A stretch of 60,000 bases of DNA from Symsagittifera roscoffensis. Its lineage: Eukaryota; Xenacoelomorpha; Acoela; Convolutidae. The notes below the pieces were generated by a model, which had not been told where the DNA came from, did no database searches, and worked only from the letters and a program-made list of their open reading frames with translations. Both the position numbers and the translations under genes were made by a program. Below are positions 40,008 to 51,200 of the stretch, in pieces; the stretch's first letter is position 1, and every line of letters starts with the position of its first letter. The stretch spans positions 5,498,647 through 5,558,646 of the forward strand of contig NC_087067.1 in NCBI RefSeq assembly GCF_963678635.1, in the 5' to 3' direction.

Positions 40008-40925
40008 TGTGCCAGTCGGTCATATTTGGAAGTTTGACCTTGAGAGGAGCAAAAAAACACTTGATTTTGGAGTGAAATTTAATTTTTCAAAATTTCGAAT
40101 GAAACCTGTCATGCACGATTTTCTCGCGAGAACTGAAAATCAGAAAAAGAAGTTAGAACAATTTCAGAACAATTGAGTCGCACACGCGGGAAAGTTGTAA
40201 GAAAAAGCAGTAGGAAATTGCTATTCGCAATTTCCATCACTATAATAATCGAGAGTAGAGCTGTCCCATCTGTGACAGAGACGAGAGCATTCCCTCGAAT
40301 TGGATTATAGCGACTGGAGTATTATTCGGAACTGGACTAGAGTGAACCTTCGGTGGAAAGGTGGACAGCTTGAGTGTCCTAATGGTTCACAAGAAAACTA
40401 TTGTCTAGAGTATAAACTCGTTCTCATTGTTAAAACTATAAAACATTAGACTCATTTAGTTACGTTATTTAATTCTTGAGTTAACTACCGACTGGATTAT
40501 TTCCCACTTCTTGAGCGTGCTACTATGTGAGTACAAATTTAAATTCCTAGAGTGTGTTTTATGATTGTTATGTTGAGGTAAGGCGAGTTTTAGGTTGATC
40601 CATCTGAAATTGATCAAAGTTCCACTGTCTAATAAAAAAGCAACTTAACGGATTGTTCCAACCCGGTTTTTAACGGCGTTCATGTATTTTGGGTATCTAG
40701 AGACCTAAGTATGGGGACGTTTCTAATTCTAGAGTGGGGGGATATTTTAGTAGTAGCCTTTAAGCTGTAACGGGTCGTAGTCTCATGTCACAAACGAACC
40801 GAACTGGCTCCGACCGTTCTTGAGGTAGAAAAACACAAGAGATAGTGTCCCTGACCCTTGAGCCAGTGGTTATAGGGCCTATTTTTCTTCAGCCTCATGT
40901 GTGACTGCAGTAGACGAATGTTACA
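40008..40925 (+). repeat. 3' LTR (right element)
   Basis: 918 bp bounded by TGTGCC and GTTACA, about 99% identical to 17941-18856. It carries TATAAAA at 40437-40443 and AATAAA at 40631-40636. The host sequence after it starts AAAGCATCCC. Confidence 0.96.
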
Positions 40926-42082
40926 AAAGCATCCCATTGGAAATACCGTCCTGTTAAGTAGAATGATTCCTTCGCTTTTGATGCTGGTCATAAATTGCTC
41001 TGCTTTGAGGGTAGCAAAAACTGTCAGTGTATGAAGTCTGCGGTCATCTTTTGTCACAGTTATTGTTTTTGAGATTGTCATCATTGAGTATATCGGAAGC
41101 ACAACTTCGATATGCCTGCGCCAGATTTTCAGCTGACTTGACAATTCCTCTCGAGGATAGGGTGAAGATTTTGATTATTTATATTTGTTTTGTTTCTTCC
41201 GTCGATTTGTTAGCTGTTACCGCATTCTAAATTTTGTCTCCGTTTCAATCAGCACTTCATGAGTAATTGGTAACTGAGGTTCCGTCAGTTGTTGTTGACT
41301 CATGACTAAGTTTTACTCGTTGGGGGCAAAAAAAAGCCTTCACCAGGAGATATACTAGAAAAAATTAGACTTTTCTCTTTCAAAGTGTAGAAATTAGAAG
41401 GCAAAAACATCAACTACTTTGCACATGCGTGTATTGCACGTGCTTTTTTTTCTTATTCGACCTTATTTTTGAAATTTGGAATTTACAAAATTTCGAAAAA
41501 AGTCACAACTCAAGTAAGAATTTTTTCGCTGATTTTTATTTGAACTTCAAGAAGAAGAAATTTTATACAGTGCAGAACAAATTCGTACCAAACTTCTCTT
41601 CTAATGAAAATTGCTTTATGAATTCCAAAAAAACATCGTGAAAAATTTTGTTCAATCTGAGCAAGCTTTTGATTCTTCGGGAGACATGAAAAAGTTCACT
41701 TTCCGGGTCGTTTCAGGAAATTGAGTTGGTATAAAGAAGTTATATTAAAAACTGGTAATCTTTTTGTTCAACTTAAATTTAATTCAGAACGAACCGTTAG
41801 TTGTATAAGCAGCAAACCGATTAAAACGAAACAAAACTGAATTTGAAAGATGGCAAAATTTATCGTTAAATTCGATTCCAAATATTGAATTTGTGTAAAA
41901 TACAAAGTTGACAAAACTTTCAATGACAAAAGAGAGAATGAAAAAGTTATACTATTATTATGGTTTATTGAATTGGGAGTTTAAGCGCTTTAAGGTGAAA
42001 AAGATTGTAAGTGATCAAAATTAACGGTCATGAAAGTCACGTTTTCAATGTAATTGCATCATTTAATAAGGTTTTGTATTAG
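40926..42082. other. Host flank between the element and SRRT
   Basis: About 1.15 kb of AT-rich DNA with no supported gene. A minus-strand frame runs from 41144 into the LTR (it would continue as a polar-to-hydrophobic peptide) but has no recognisable similarity. The SRRT promoter should lie here or further upstream, but I see no clear TATA box. Confidence 0.5.
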
Positions 42083-42089
42083 ATAACCG
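42081..42089 (+). promoter_or_regulatory. 3' splice site 7 nt before the SRRT start codon
   Basis: GTTTTGTATTAG ends at 42082, leaving only ATAACCG before the ATG. Such a short leader behind an acceptor fits either spliced-leader trans-splicing or an unseen upstream non-coding exon. Confidence 0.45.
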
Positions 42090-42205
42090 ATGGGTGACAG
42101 TGAAGATGATTTTGATGCTCGCTCTCGAGACAAATTTCGAAGAGAACGAAATGACATAGGGCAGAGGCCGCCGCAGCAGCAACGAACTGATGGTAATTGG
42201 CAGAA
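42090..42205 (+). CDS. SRRT: SRRT exon 1
   Basis: Encodes the conserved MGDSEDDFD acidic start and the Arg-rich DKFRRER segment, then a Gln/Pro stretch. The donor is AA|GTAAGT; it ends in phase 2. Confidence 0.95.
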
Positions 42206-45200
42206 GTAAGTGATGTTAAAGTTGAGAAATATCTGCGCGTGAAGAATTTAATTTACCTTGATGCTTCAGGCTACACCTGAGTAGCACGTCTTTAACAAGT
42301 AGCACAAAGTTATTCTCTTCATAGTACTCGAGGTTACCGGGAGGAGTCCTGTCATCGCATATTCAAGTCAAAATCCTTGGATTTTTTTTGATCTGGAAGT
42401 GATAATTATGAAAAGGAGATGATTAGTGTTGATGTGTTTAAAATTAAACTCGATAAGGGTTACGTTTCTTCAATAAGTTATTCTTGAAACATGTTTTTGC
42501 AATAGGATTTTTAGTTGACAACAATCTTAGCGAAGCGAATACCGTTTTTTTTGCATTTATTGTTTCCAGTGAAGAGCTAAACTAAGCAGTATTTGTTATG
42601 AAGTATCGTCCCTCTAAAAACGTTGCGAAGTTTGATCCCAGAAAATGCATATAATCTCTTGATGCGAGTGGTTAAAACAAATACAAGCTGCAATCGGACT
42701 GTTGTTTGACCATGAGTAATATCAGTCATAAAGATATTGCAATTACGGAAACTTGGGGTTACTTATTTAAGAATATGACTGTCCCGTGCAATATTAAGTG
42801 TTTCAATTTTTGCCAGTGCATTGATGTTTTAACGCTTGCGATTAACGAGCGTTATCAAACCGGAAAATTGACCGCTAGTCTTAAAATCTTAAGTCGGACT
42901 CCTGTCTGTCTGATTTGTGTCGGCTTAGTTATCGCAGCACCAAATTTGCTTAATATTTAGGCACGTTTTACTCGACTCTGAAAATGGACAAGGAATAAAA
43001 CTTTTATCTCCTGTTAATTAGCATCAAAATTTTTCTTGATAGATTGTAAAAACAGCGATTTCTCAAAAACCAGAAGGATTTAGACGGCCAAGTTTTCGGC
43101 ATAGAATCGCAGCCTTAAGGAATTTCTGACCGCATCTAAAGGGTTAATTGAACAGGGTTAACCTTAATAAAAGTTAGGTATCAAATATAAAGCGACCAAG
43201 TTACGAATTTCCTAAAATAAAATTGTTTTTATATTTGTCTTTTCTAAAAACAAAATTGTCGACTGCTCTTTCGCCTGAAGTTATCAGGCCTTTAACGGTT
43301 CTCGCTTAAAAGCTTAAGTAGCTTTGATCTACGATTATAGAAGCGATGAGCTTAATTATTTTCTAGAACAGGCTGGTTTTTTGAAATTCATTATTTAATC
43401 AATACAATACCGCTCATGGAAGTCTCATTAGGAATTACACCACTCTCCCTAATTTAGAATAAATTTTGACATGCGAAATTTGATTTTTGTTCAGTATGAT
43501 ACCTAAACGTGTACACGATGCTTTGAGAGAGAAAAAAAATGACATTACTTTGAGAAATGGTGAGACAGGAAGCTTGAGTTTTACAATAGGAATTTATCAA
43601 AGTTTCAGCTGTGTTTCCTGTTAATTTATTCGAGTCTAGCCACGCATAGATATTCAAATCAGAACTAAATCGCTTGGATTTGGACTGCATGCAATAATGT
43701 TCGTATCATCTGCAAACAAATAACTCAGATATTTCGGCTACGCGAGGCGTATCATTAATGTAAATTAGAAAAAGGAGTGGATGCAACACAGAACTCCGAG
43801 GAACACCCCAATTAATAGATAGCCAGTTGGATTTTTTCATTTGACTCTACGCATTGGCGCCTAGCGTATAACTAATAAGGCAATTTTCTAATGAAGCTGC
43901 TTCAGAGCGTGGCGTCTGACTGTTTGAGTCTGATTTTTTTGTAAGGTTTTAAATCATTAGCTATGGGGAAAAGGTCGTTGGAATAATTGTTAATCGGAAA
44001 CTGAAATTATTTAGTCGACAGCCAAGAGGAGGGTTTGTGCCGAGGGGGAATTACAACAACTACAACAACATGAGTTATGGCGGATACAATCAGCAAGGTC
44101 GACAGCCGGACTTCATTCACAAGCGTGGCCAGACAAGAGAGTACCCGAATGCAAGTCCACCACAGAAAAGAATGCGAAGGTAGCGTATCAATGTAATTGT
44201 ATTACCAAGGAACTCTTTAACCATCACTTTAAAGCATCTTAAAACATAATTCAATTGACGTGTAGGTAGCGTTTTCCTAAATTTGCAATCCTTATTGATT
44301 AGAGCAAATCGGTTTAGGGATTCTGAGAATGATGACACCAATAAAAAGTTCGACGAGCCGATGTCCCCACCTACGCATCAGCCGCCGATGAAAAGCTTCA
44401 AGCAGTTCATTACAAACTTAGACGATGATGTAGGCGATGATGATGCAATCAACAAGTACCAGGAGTATAAACTCGACTTCAAAAAGACACAAATTGCAGA
44501 GTATTTTTCACAGCACAAGGACGAGGAATGGTAATTAGTTGCAGCTAAATAATTTGAGAATCTATAAAATTGGCATTAACTCAATTATAAATTGGCATTA
44601 ACTCAATAATAACTTGTAGGTTCCAACTGAAGTATCACCCAGATGTATGTGAAACGCATAAGGCGAACCAACTCAAAGCGTATGCTGTTCGTTTGGAAGC
44701 TTTCAAGAAGCTGGAAAGTGTTATTAATGATCCCGAGTTAACGGTTGATTTGAACAAAGATCAAGCTTTGACTAGGCTTTTGGATTCTGGTAAGTATTGT
44801 TGTCTCTTAGAAAGACATGACACAAGGAACTAGTTGAACGGATTGTTAAATTGTGCGCGATATATTTAAGCTGTGATCTACATGGAAGGCGGGGATGAGA
44901 AAGACTTGGAAGCACTTGATATGGACGAGACAGAGTTGGCGACGACTCAAAAAGACAAAGACGGTGCTGCTTCAAAGCCGGCTAAAAAGGCGAAGAGGTC
45001 TAAAAAGAGAAAAAAGAGCGAGGCAAGTGGTTCCAGTCGCGACTCGACTCCTAACAAAAAGGTAAATCAATGTTTGCTTACTGAATACTACTCGATCGGT
45101 CTATAAAAATATGCATGGTGTTTATTTCAAACAGAAGGGAAGTGACGATGAGTCCAGCAGCTCCTCTAGCTCAAGTGAAGATTCTGATTCTGAAAATGAA

Positions 45201-48200
45201 GGAGAAGAGAAGAAGAAAAAGTCACACAAAGGTGAGCAAAAGCCAACTTAACGAGTTGTCAGGGGTCGCGGTTGGTAGTAACAGTCACCTACCTAACCGA
45301 AGCTGAATGCAATAACCTACATTGCTCGGCGAGCTATTCGTATGCGTTTCAATTGATTTGTGATAATACAATACTGCATTTTTTGCCTTTTTTAAGAGTC
45401 AATGAACTTAGTGAATGCTGTTATTTAAATTTTTTTTTTGCTAGTGGTTTGTAGTAAAGAGTTAAAATTTGATTTCCGACTTTTCCGATAAATAGAATGT
45501 TTTTTTTTTCCCGAAAACAACTTTTTGTACAAATCTCTTAGGAAATTGAAGTTGCGTTATTACTGAACTGTAGTAGCTTCGAGTTTCATTCCACTTTTGC
45601 CTCGCGGTCGCTTTTAAAACCTAAGGTATAGGGTTCGAGTCTTGGCGGGACTTAGTTTTGTTTTTAAGTGTACGCAACGGGAAAAAGTCAATTGTCAGAC
45701 TTTCGTTTGCCAGCTTATGTTTTGTCGGCTTGTAGTGTTTTTGATTTATTTCTGTAATTTGTTAAATTATTAGCCCTGACGTTGGATATTTATTAAGATT
45801 CGATCAATATGAGACTTATATAGGTCGCGATGATTTCCTTTTTTTCAGATTCGCGTTTTGAATTTTCTAGTTCAGTTCATTTCTTTGGGTTAAAGGAAGG
45901 CAAACTCCACTATCGAGCAGCACAAGTGTAAAGGTTACGAAAAAAAAGATCGAATTCTAATTTCGAAGGTGGGATTTAGTTTTCAAAATTTTCCAGCGAA
46001 ATAAAAAAAATTTTTGATCCAATTGCTCAAATTGCAATATTTTCAATCAAAAAAGTTCCAAACATTAATTGTTCTTGCAATTCAAAGTACTCTAAGGGCT
46101 TCTTTTTTGAAATTCGAAAGCTTAGACTTTTTCAGAAGTGAGTTTTTTTGTTTACTTGCGCTCATTGACTCTTATCTAACTGCCTGTGGGCTATGTTCCT
46201 TAGCTCACCTTCTTGTTTATCTAGGTATATAAGCTTTTCTGAGTTCAATTGAAATTAGTTTGTTGAATAACACTCTCCAAATGTGGCAATTGCGCGAAAA
46301 AAAACTTAAACAATTTGTAGTTTCGAAAGTGGAATTTAATTTTCAGATTTCCAGCGGAATTGAAACTTCACTTATTGATCCAGTTTTCTCAAGTTAGTTA
46401 AATGTTATCAGAAAACCGCGAATCATAAATCGTTCTAGAAATTCCAAGAACTTAAAAGACATTTATATTTTTCTTTGAAATTCGAAAGTTGCAATTTTTT
46501 CAACAAAGTCAGTGTTTTTTGCGTTAATTACTCTTTTCCAACTGTCAGTTGGCTATCTTTCAATTTTTTATTTGATTTTGTTATTTCCGTCTCTTTTCTT
46601 TACGCTAGCCTGCAATGCTGCGCTTGCGTTGTGTCGCAAGTGATGCAACGCTTAGCGTCACCTCTGTTTACACATTCGAAAGCAAATGTCTAAATTGAAT
46701 TTCAGGCGTCGCCGCAACGAATTTGTAATATGCCAATAATGCAGATATTGCCGCAATTGTTACAAATTTTCTCGTCTTTTAAGGGTCAATGAAAGAATTG
46801 AGACTTAAACAGTTCCTGATGATTTTTTCAAGAGCAGTCAAGAGCTTTTTTGTAGTGTGACTTGATTTCCCTTTGAAAGTTCTGGTCAGTTTTTTTTTGT
46901 TAAAAGGAAGGCAAACAACTATCGAACAGCGAACATGTACCTGTCACGAAAAACGTGATTGACTTTTTATCGAAAATAGAATTTAATTATCAGACTCCAG
47001 CGAAATAAAAATTCAACCTTATAATTCAGTTTTAAATGAGACGAATTTATCAAAAAATTGTCTATCAAAAATTGTTAGAAATTAAGTGTTTTAAGGCACT
47101 CTATTTTTTTTCTCGGAAAATCAGATTTTTCCAAAAAACAAGTCAGTATTTTTTTCTGTTTACTTGCTTTCATTAAGTCCAACTGTCTGCTGGCTAAGTT
47201 TCTGTGCTTTTTAGATATTTGAAATATGGTTTTTGTTTCATTGTTCTTTTTTAACTATCGTTGGCTAACTTCTGGACTAGTGAATCTGCTCAATCTGTTT
47301 GTCAGAGCCAAGAGCAGAAAATTTTAAAGTTTTCTAACCCGTGCATGCGAAATCCGATCGAGATTCTATACAATAAACCGATACTTAACCGAAGTGTTAA
47401 TGTTTCTGCAGAAAAAAGTGGTGAAGACGGCGAAATTGGCAACAAAGTCGACAACAGGCCCAAGCCCCTGCACAAGACAGTGTCGCTGTTTATTCAAGCA
47501 CTTCCGCCCAAAATAACCCGACAAGAACTGGAGGAGGTATATTGGTTATCTTGAGCTTGCTAGTTACGGTATAGGAATAGGCGAAATTCATTGCAGATGG
47601 GCAAGTAGACATTTGAGATGGGAACAGATTTCAAAAACAAAGTAATGGACTTTTATGGCCAAAAAAATTTACGCTTTCCCTATTCCTTTGGTTATCTTTC
47701 TTTCACCATATTGCAAAAATGAACAAATTTCGGTTGTAACATTGGCACCAAAAATGGCATATTTGGCAAAATTGACGGTCAATTCTACCCTTCCCGTACA
47801 TTAGCAACTGATTAGTTGCCTTTTTATGATTGTTTAGAAAATGATCCAAGCTTCACCCGGTTTCCTGAGGCTCGCGTTTACTGAAGCGCTGCCTGAAAAG
47901 AAGTGAGTATCAAATGCTTTCCGACATGCTAGTATTCTAGAGTGATTTGTTTTAAACACACTTCTTGGATTTAGATTCTTTCGAAAAGTCTACGCTACCT
48001 TCAAGCACGATGTGAATATTAAAGAGATATGCTGGCATTTGAACAATGAAAAAGTACAGGACCAGGAATTAGCCACGTTGGTTAACAAAAGCATTCAGCT
48101 CCGAGTTCGACCTGTGAATGGAATCACTGCTTACAAAGACGTTGTGAGAGCCGATCTGAAACTAGCGGCGAAATTAGTTCATAAACTAGATTGCGAGCGC

Positions 48201-51200
48201 GGCTTATACGTGCCTCCGCAAACTGAAGTAGTAGAGAAGAAAGAAAAGGTGAAAGAATTGAAGCCAGTTGAGCAGAGTGAGACTAAGCACGACAAATCTG
48301 ATTCAGCACTGGACGAAGACAAGAAAGACCAAACGGAAAGTGAGGTCGAATGGAAACAGGAGACAACTGAGCCCAAAGAAGAAATTAAGCAAGACATGAA
48401 CTCCTCGACTGAAAACAATTCACCAGAGAAAAAGCAAGACCCAACAGAACCGGCAGCTCCTCAGATCAGCGCTTCAGCCGATGTTACCAAATCCACAAAT
48501 CCTTTGCTTGAGCATATAACTGACTATTTGATTGAAGAAGTGAGCGCGGAGGAGGAGGAACTTCTTGCAGGTCTCGCTGCAAGCAATGCTGGACTCACTG
48601 GCAACGGCACTGGACCAGGTCCAGACGAAGCAGTTCTCGATCGAGATGAGAAGCTCCTGAAAGTTTTGGACAAATTGATTCTGTACCTAAGAATAGTGCA
48701 TAGTATTGACTTCTACGCAACCATTGAGTATCCAAATGAAGATGATATGCCATCTAGGATCTCGATGATGCATGCAAGAGGAGTGTTGCAGAGTAACATT
48801 GTTAAGCTGACTGAAGGTAAAAATTGCCTGATTTTAAGAGTCATTTCATGATTTTAAGAGACTTTGATGTTGTTGCTCTTGGTAAATTTGCTTTTGTTTT
48901 AGTGAAAGAATATATTAAGTCGTTTGAGCAGAAAATGGCTCGATTGCTCGCAACCTCAACAAAACTGAGCCAAGAAGACGTAAGTCAAAATTTACCATCA
49001 ACAATCCGAATGATTAAGGGTAATGGACGTTGTGAAGACTCTTATATAGGTCTTGTTGATTTTTTTTTCGGGAAAAGTCTCTAATAACTACAGATGTAAA
49101 TTCATACATATTAATGCATTTATGAATGCACTTAGGTATAATACACTTTTTGAGTTCAATTGAAATTCATCTGCTGAAAGTGACGTAAATTGCACTCTCC
49201 AAAAAACGAACGTGAAAATGGCGCGAAAAAACGTGAACGATTTGGAAAGTGGAATTTATTTTTAAGATTTCCAGCGGAATAAAATTTTAACCTGGTAATC
49301 CAGTTTTCTCAAGTTGGGTTTATGTTAAAAGCGCCAATCATTAATCGTTTTAGAAATTCAAAGATCTTCACGGACATCCATTTTTTTCTTTGAAATTCGA
49401 AAGTTGAGATTTCAAGAAAGCCTTTGTTTTTTGTTTACTTGCGTTCATTGATCTTTTCCAGTCTTCGATTGGCTATGTTTTCAGAGTAATGAACGTAGTG
49501 AAGACTCTTATATAGGTTTTGCTGATTTTTGTTAGTTTTTTTCAGGAAAAAGTCAAAATATTGATGCACTTAACTATAATGCACTTTTTGAGTTCAATTA
49601 AAATTCATCTGCTGGAAGGGACGTAAATAGCGTTCTCCAAATACGAACGTGGAAATGGCGCGAAAAATTGTGAAAGATTTCTAGTTTCGAAAGTGGAAAT
49701 TATTTAATTATTTTTAAGGTTTCCCAGCGGAATAAAAACTTTAACTATAGATCTAGTTTTCTCAAAATGGGTTCATGTTATCAAAAAAAGCGCCAGTCGT
49801 TAGTTGTTCTGGAAATTCAAAGAGCTCAAAGGTTATCTATTTTTTCTTTGAAATTCGAAAGTTGAGATTTTTTCAAGAAAGTCAGTTTTTATTTATGTTT
49901 ACTTGTGTTCATTACTCTTTTCCAATCTTCGATTGGCTATGTTTATATATGTATGTTATTACGAATCTTCTTTTTTTTCTAACCTAACTCGCAAATAAAA
50001 GTGTTCACTTGTTTGGAATTAGCACTGAAGCATTGAAAATTGCATAGCATCTGTTCTCTGCTCTATTTGTAGCTAATGTTTAATCTTATATTTACTAATA
50101 AGCTTCGGTGGTTAGTGTGTGTGTTGTCCAATCTTCGATTGGCTATGCTTATATATATGGCAATATCTTTTTACACTGGCGTCAGCTTAGTATGTTATTA
50201 CGAATCTTCTTTTTTTCTAACCTAACTCGCAAATAAAAGTGTTCACTTGTTTGGAAATTGCACTGAAGCATTGAAAATTGCATAGCATCTGTTCTCTGCT
50301 CTATTTGTAGCTAATGTTTAATCTTCTATTTACTAGTAAGCTTCGGTGGTTAGTGTGTGTGTTTCAAAATCTCACGGTCGCAGTTTCGAATCTCAGTCGA
50401 GCCGAATTTTTGCTTATTCGAGGCTTATTTATTCTTATTGTACTTTATAAAGCTGCATTTTGTGTTCTCGCTAGTGTTTACGAAGCGAAGCTTTTCTGTG
50501 TTGAATTAAGTCGTTTTTTTAACAGATAAAGAAATTGGGGAAAAGAGACGAAGCAACGGAGGTCGAAAACTTCGTCCTTGCCAACACAAAAGATCTGGGA
50601 GACGACAAGTTTTTGTGTCCCCTGTCCGGTAAAAAGTTCAAAGGACCTGACTTCGTTCGAAAGCACATCTTCAATAAACATGCAGAGAAAGTCGAAAATG
50701 CCAAGAAAGAGGTAATTTTTGTTAAACAGTTGAACTGTAACAATCACGAAGACTAAGTTAGAATACAAAATGGTTTACTGTCCTGACGTATTTTAGGTAC
50801 AATTTTTCAACAACTTTTTGGCTGATTCGGATCGACCGACACTCCCAGATGCTCCAAAGAGAGAGGCTAGGAGCGACATTCCCATGAACAGTGGAGTGGG
50901 AATGGGTGGTATAAATTACGGGAGAACAGATTATAACACTGGGTACAACCAGAATCAAGGTGGCATGTACCAAAACAGACGAGGTGGCTACTATGATAAC
51001 CAGGGCGGAGGAGGAATGAATTACCAGAGTGGATATAGACAGAACTATGGGGGCTACAATCAGCAGTATAATAGTCCAAATTACAGAGGAGGTGCCATGA
51101 GAGGTCGAGTTGGAGGGGGCTACAACAACTATAATGCCGGAGGCTATGGAAGACCGCAAGGAGCGTGAGTGAGGCTTCTCAAATCTTGTTGTCCTCCTTT

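Larger units (their letters stand above)
17941..40925 (+). mobile_element. Right copy of giant Ty3/Gypsy-like LTR retroelement (22,985 bp, both LTRs)
   Basis: The order is 5' LTR, primer site, leader, tandem array, gag, pol (protease, RT, RNase H, integrase, macrodomain-like end), spliced-leader gap, giant ORF3, purine tract, 3' LTR. Protease, RT, RNase H, then integrase is the Ty3/Gypsy (Metaviridae) order. At 23 kb it is several times longer than typical elements of 5-8 kb; most of the excess is ORF3 (about 8.9 kb), the leader (2.5 kb) and extra Pol segments. Breaks as read are one UAG between gag and pol, a 1-bp loss in integrase, and a 4-bp loss and a +1 A-run change in ORF3. No clear 5-bp target duplication is seen (GGAAA before, AAAGC after). 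Confidence 0.96.

Noticed and set aside
40788-41144. Minus-strand ORF across the 3' LTR boundary as an interrupted host exon
   Set aside because: The host part is about 70 residues without recognisable similarity. Continuation on the far side of the element is only weakly possible.
42706-42960. 84-residue ORF in SRRT intron 1
   Set aside because: No similarity, lies inside an intron, and no coding signature.
43981-44014. Possible extra SRRT micro-exon upstream of exon 2
   Set aside because: Phases of exons 1 and 2 already match, and the sequence there is an AT-rich polypyrimidine region.
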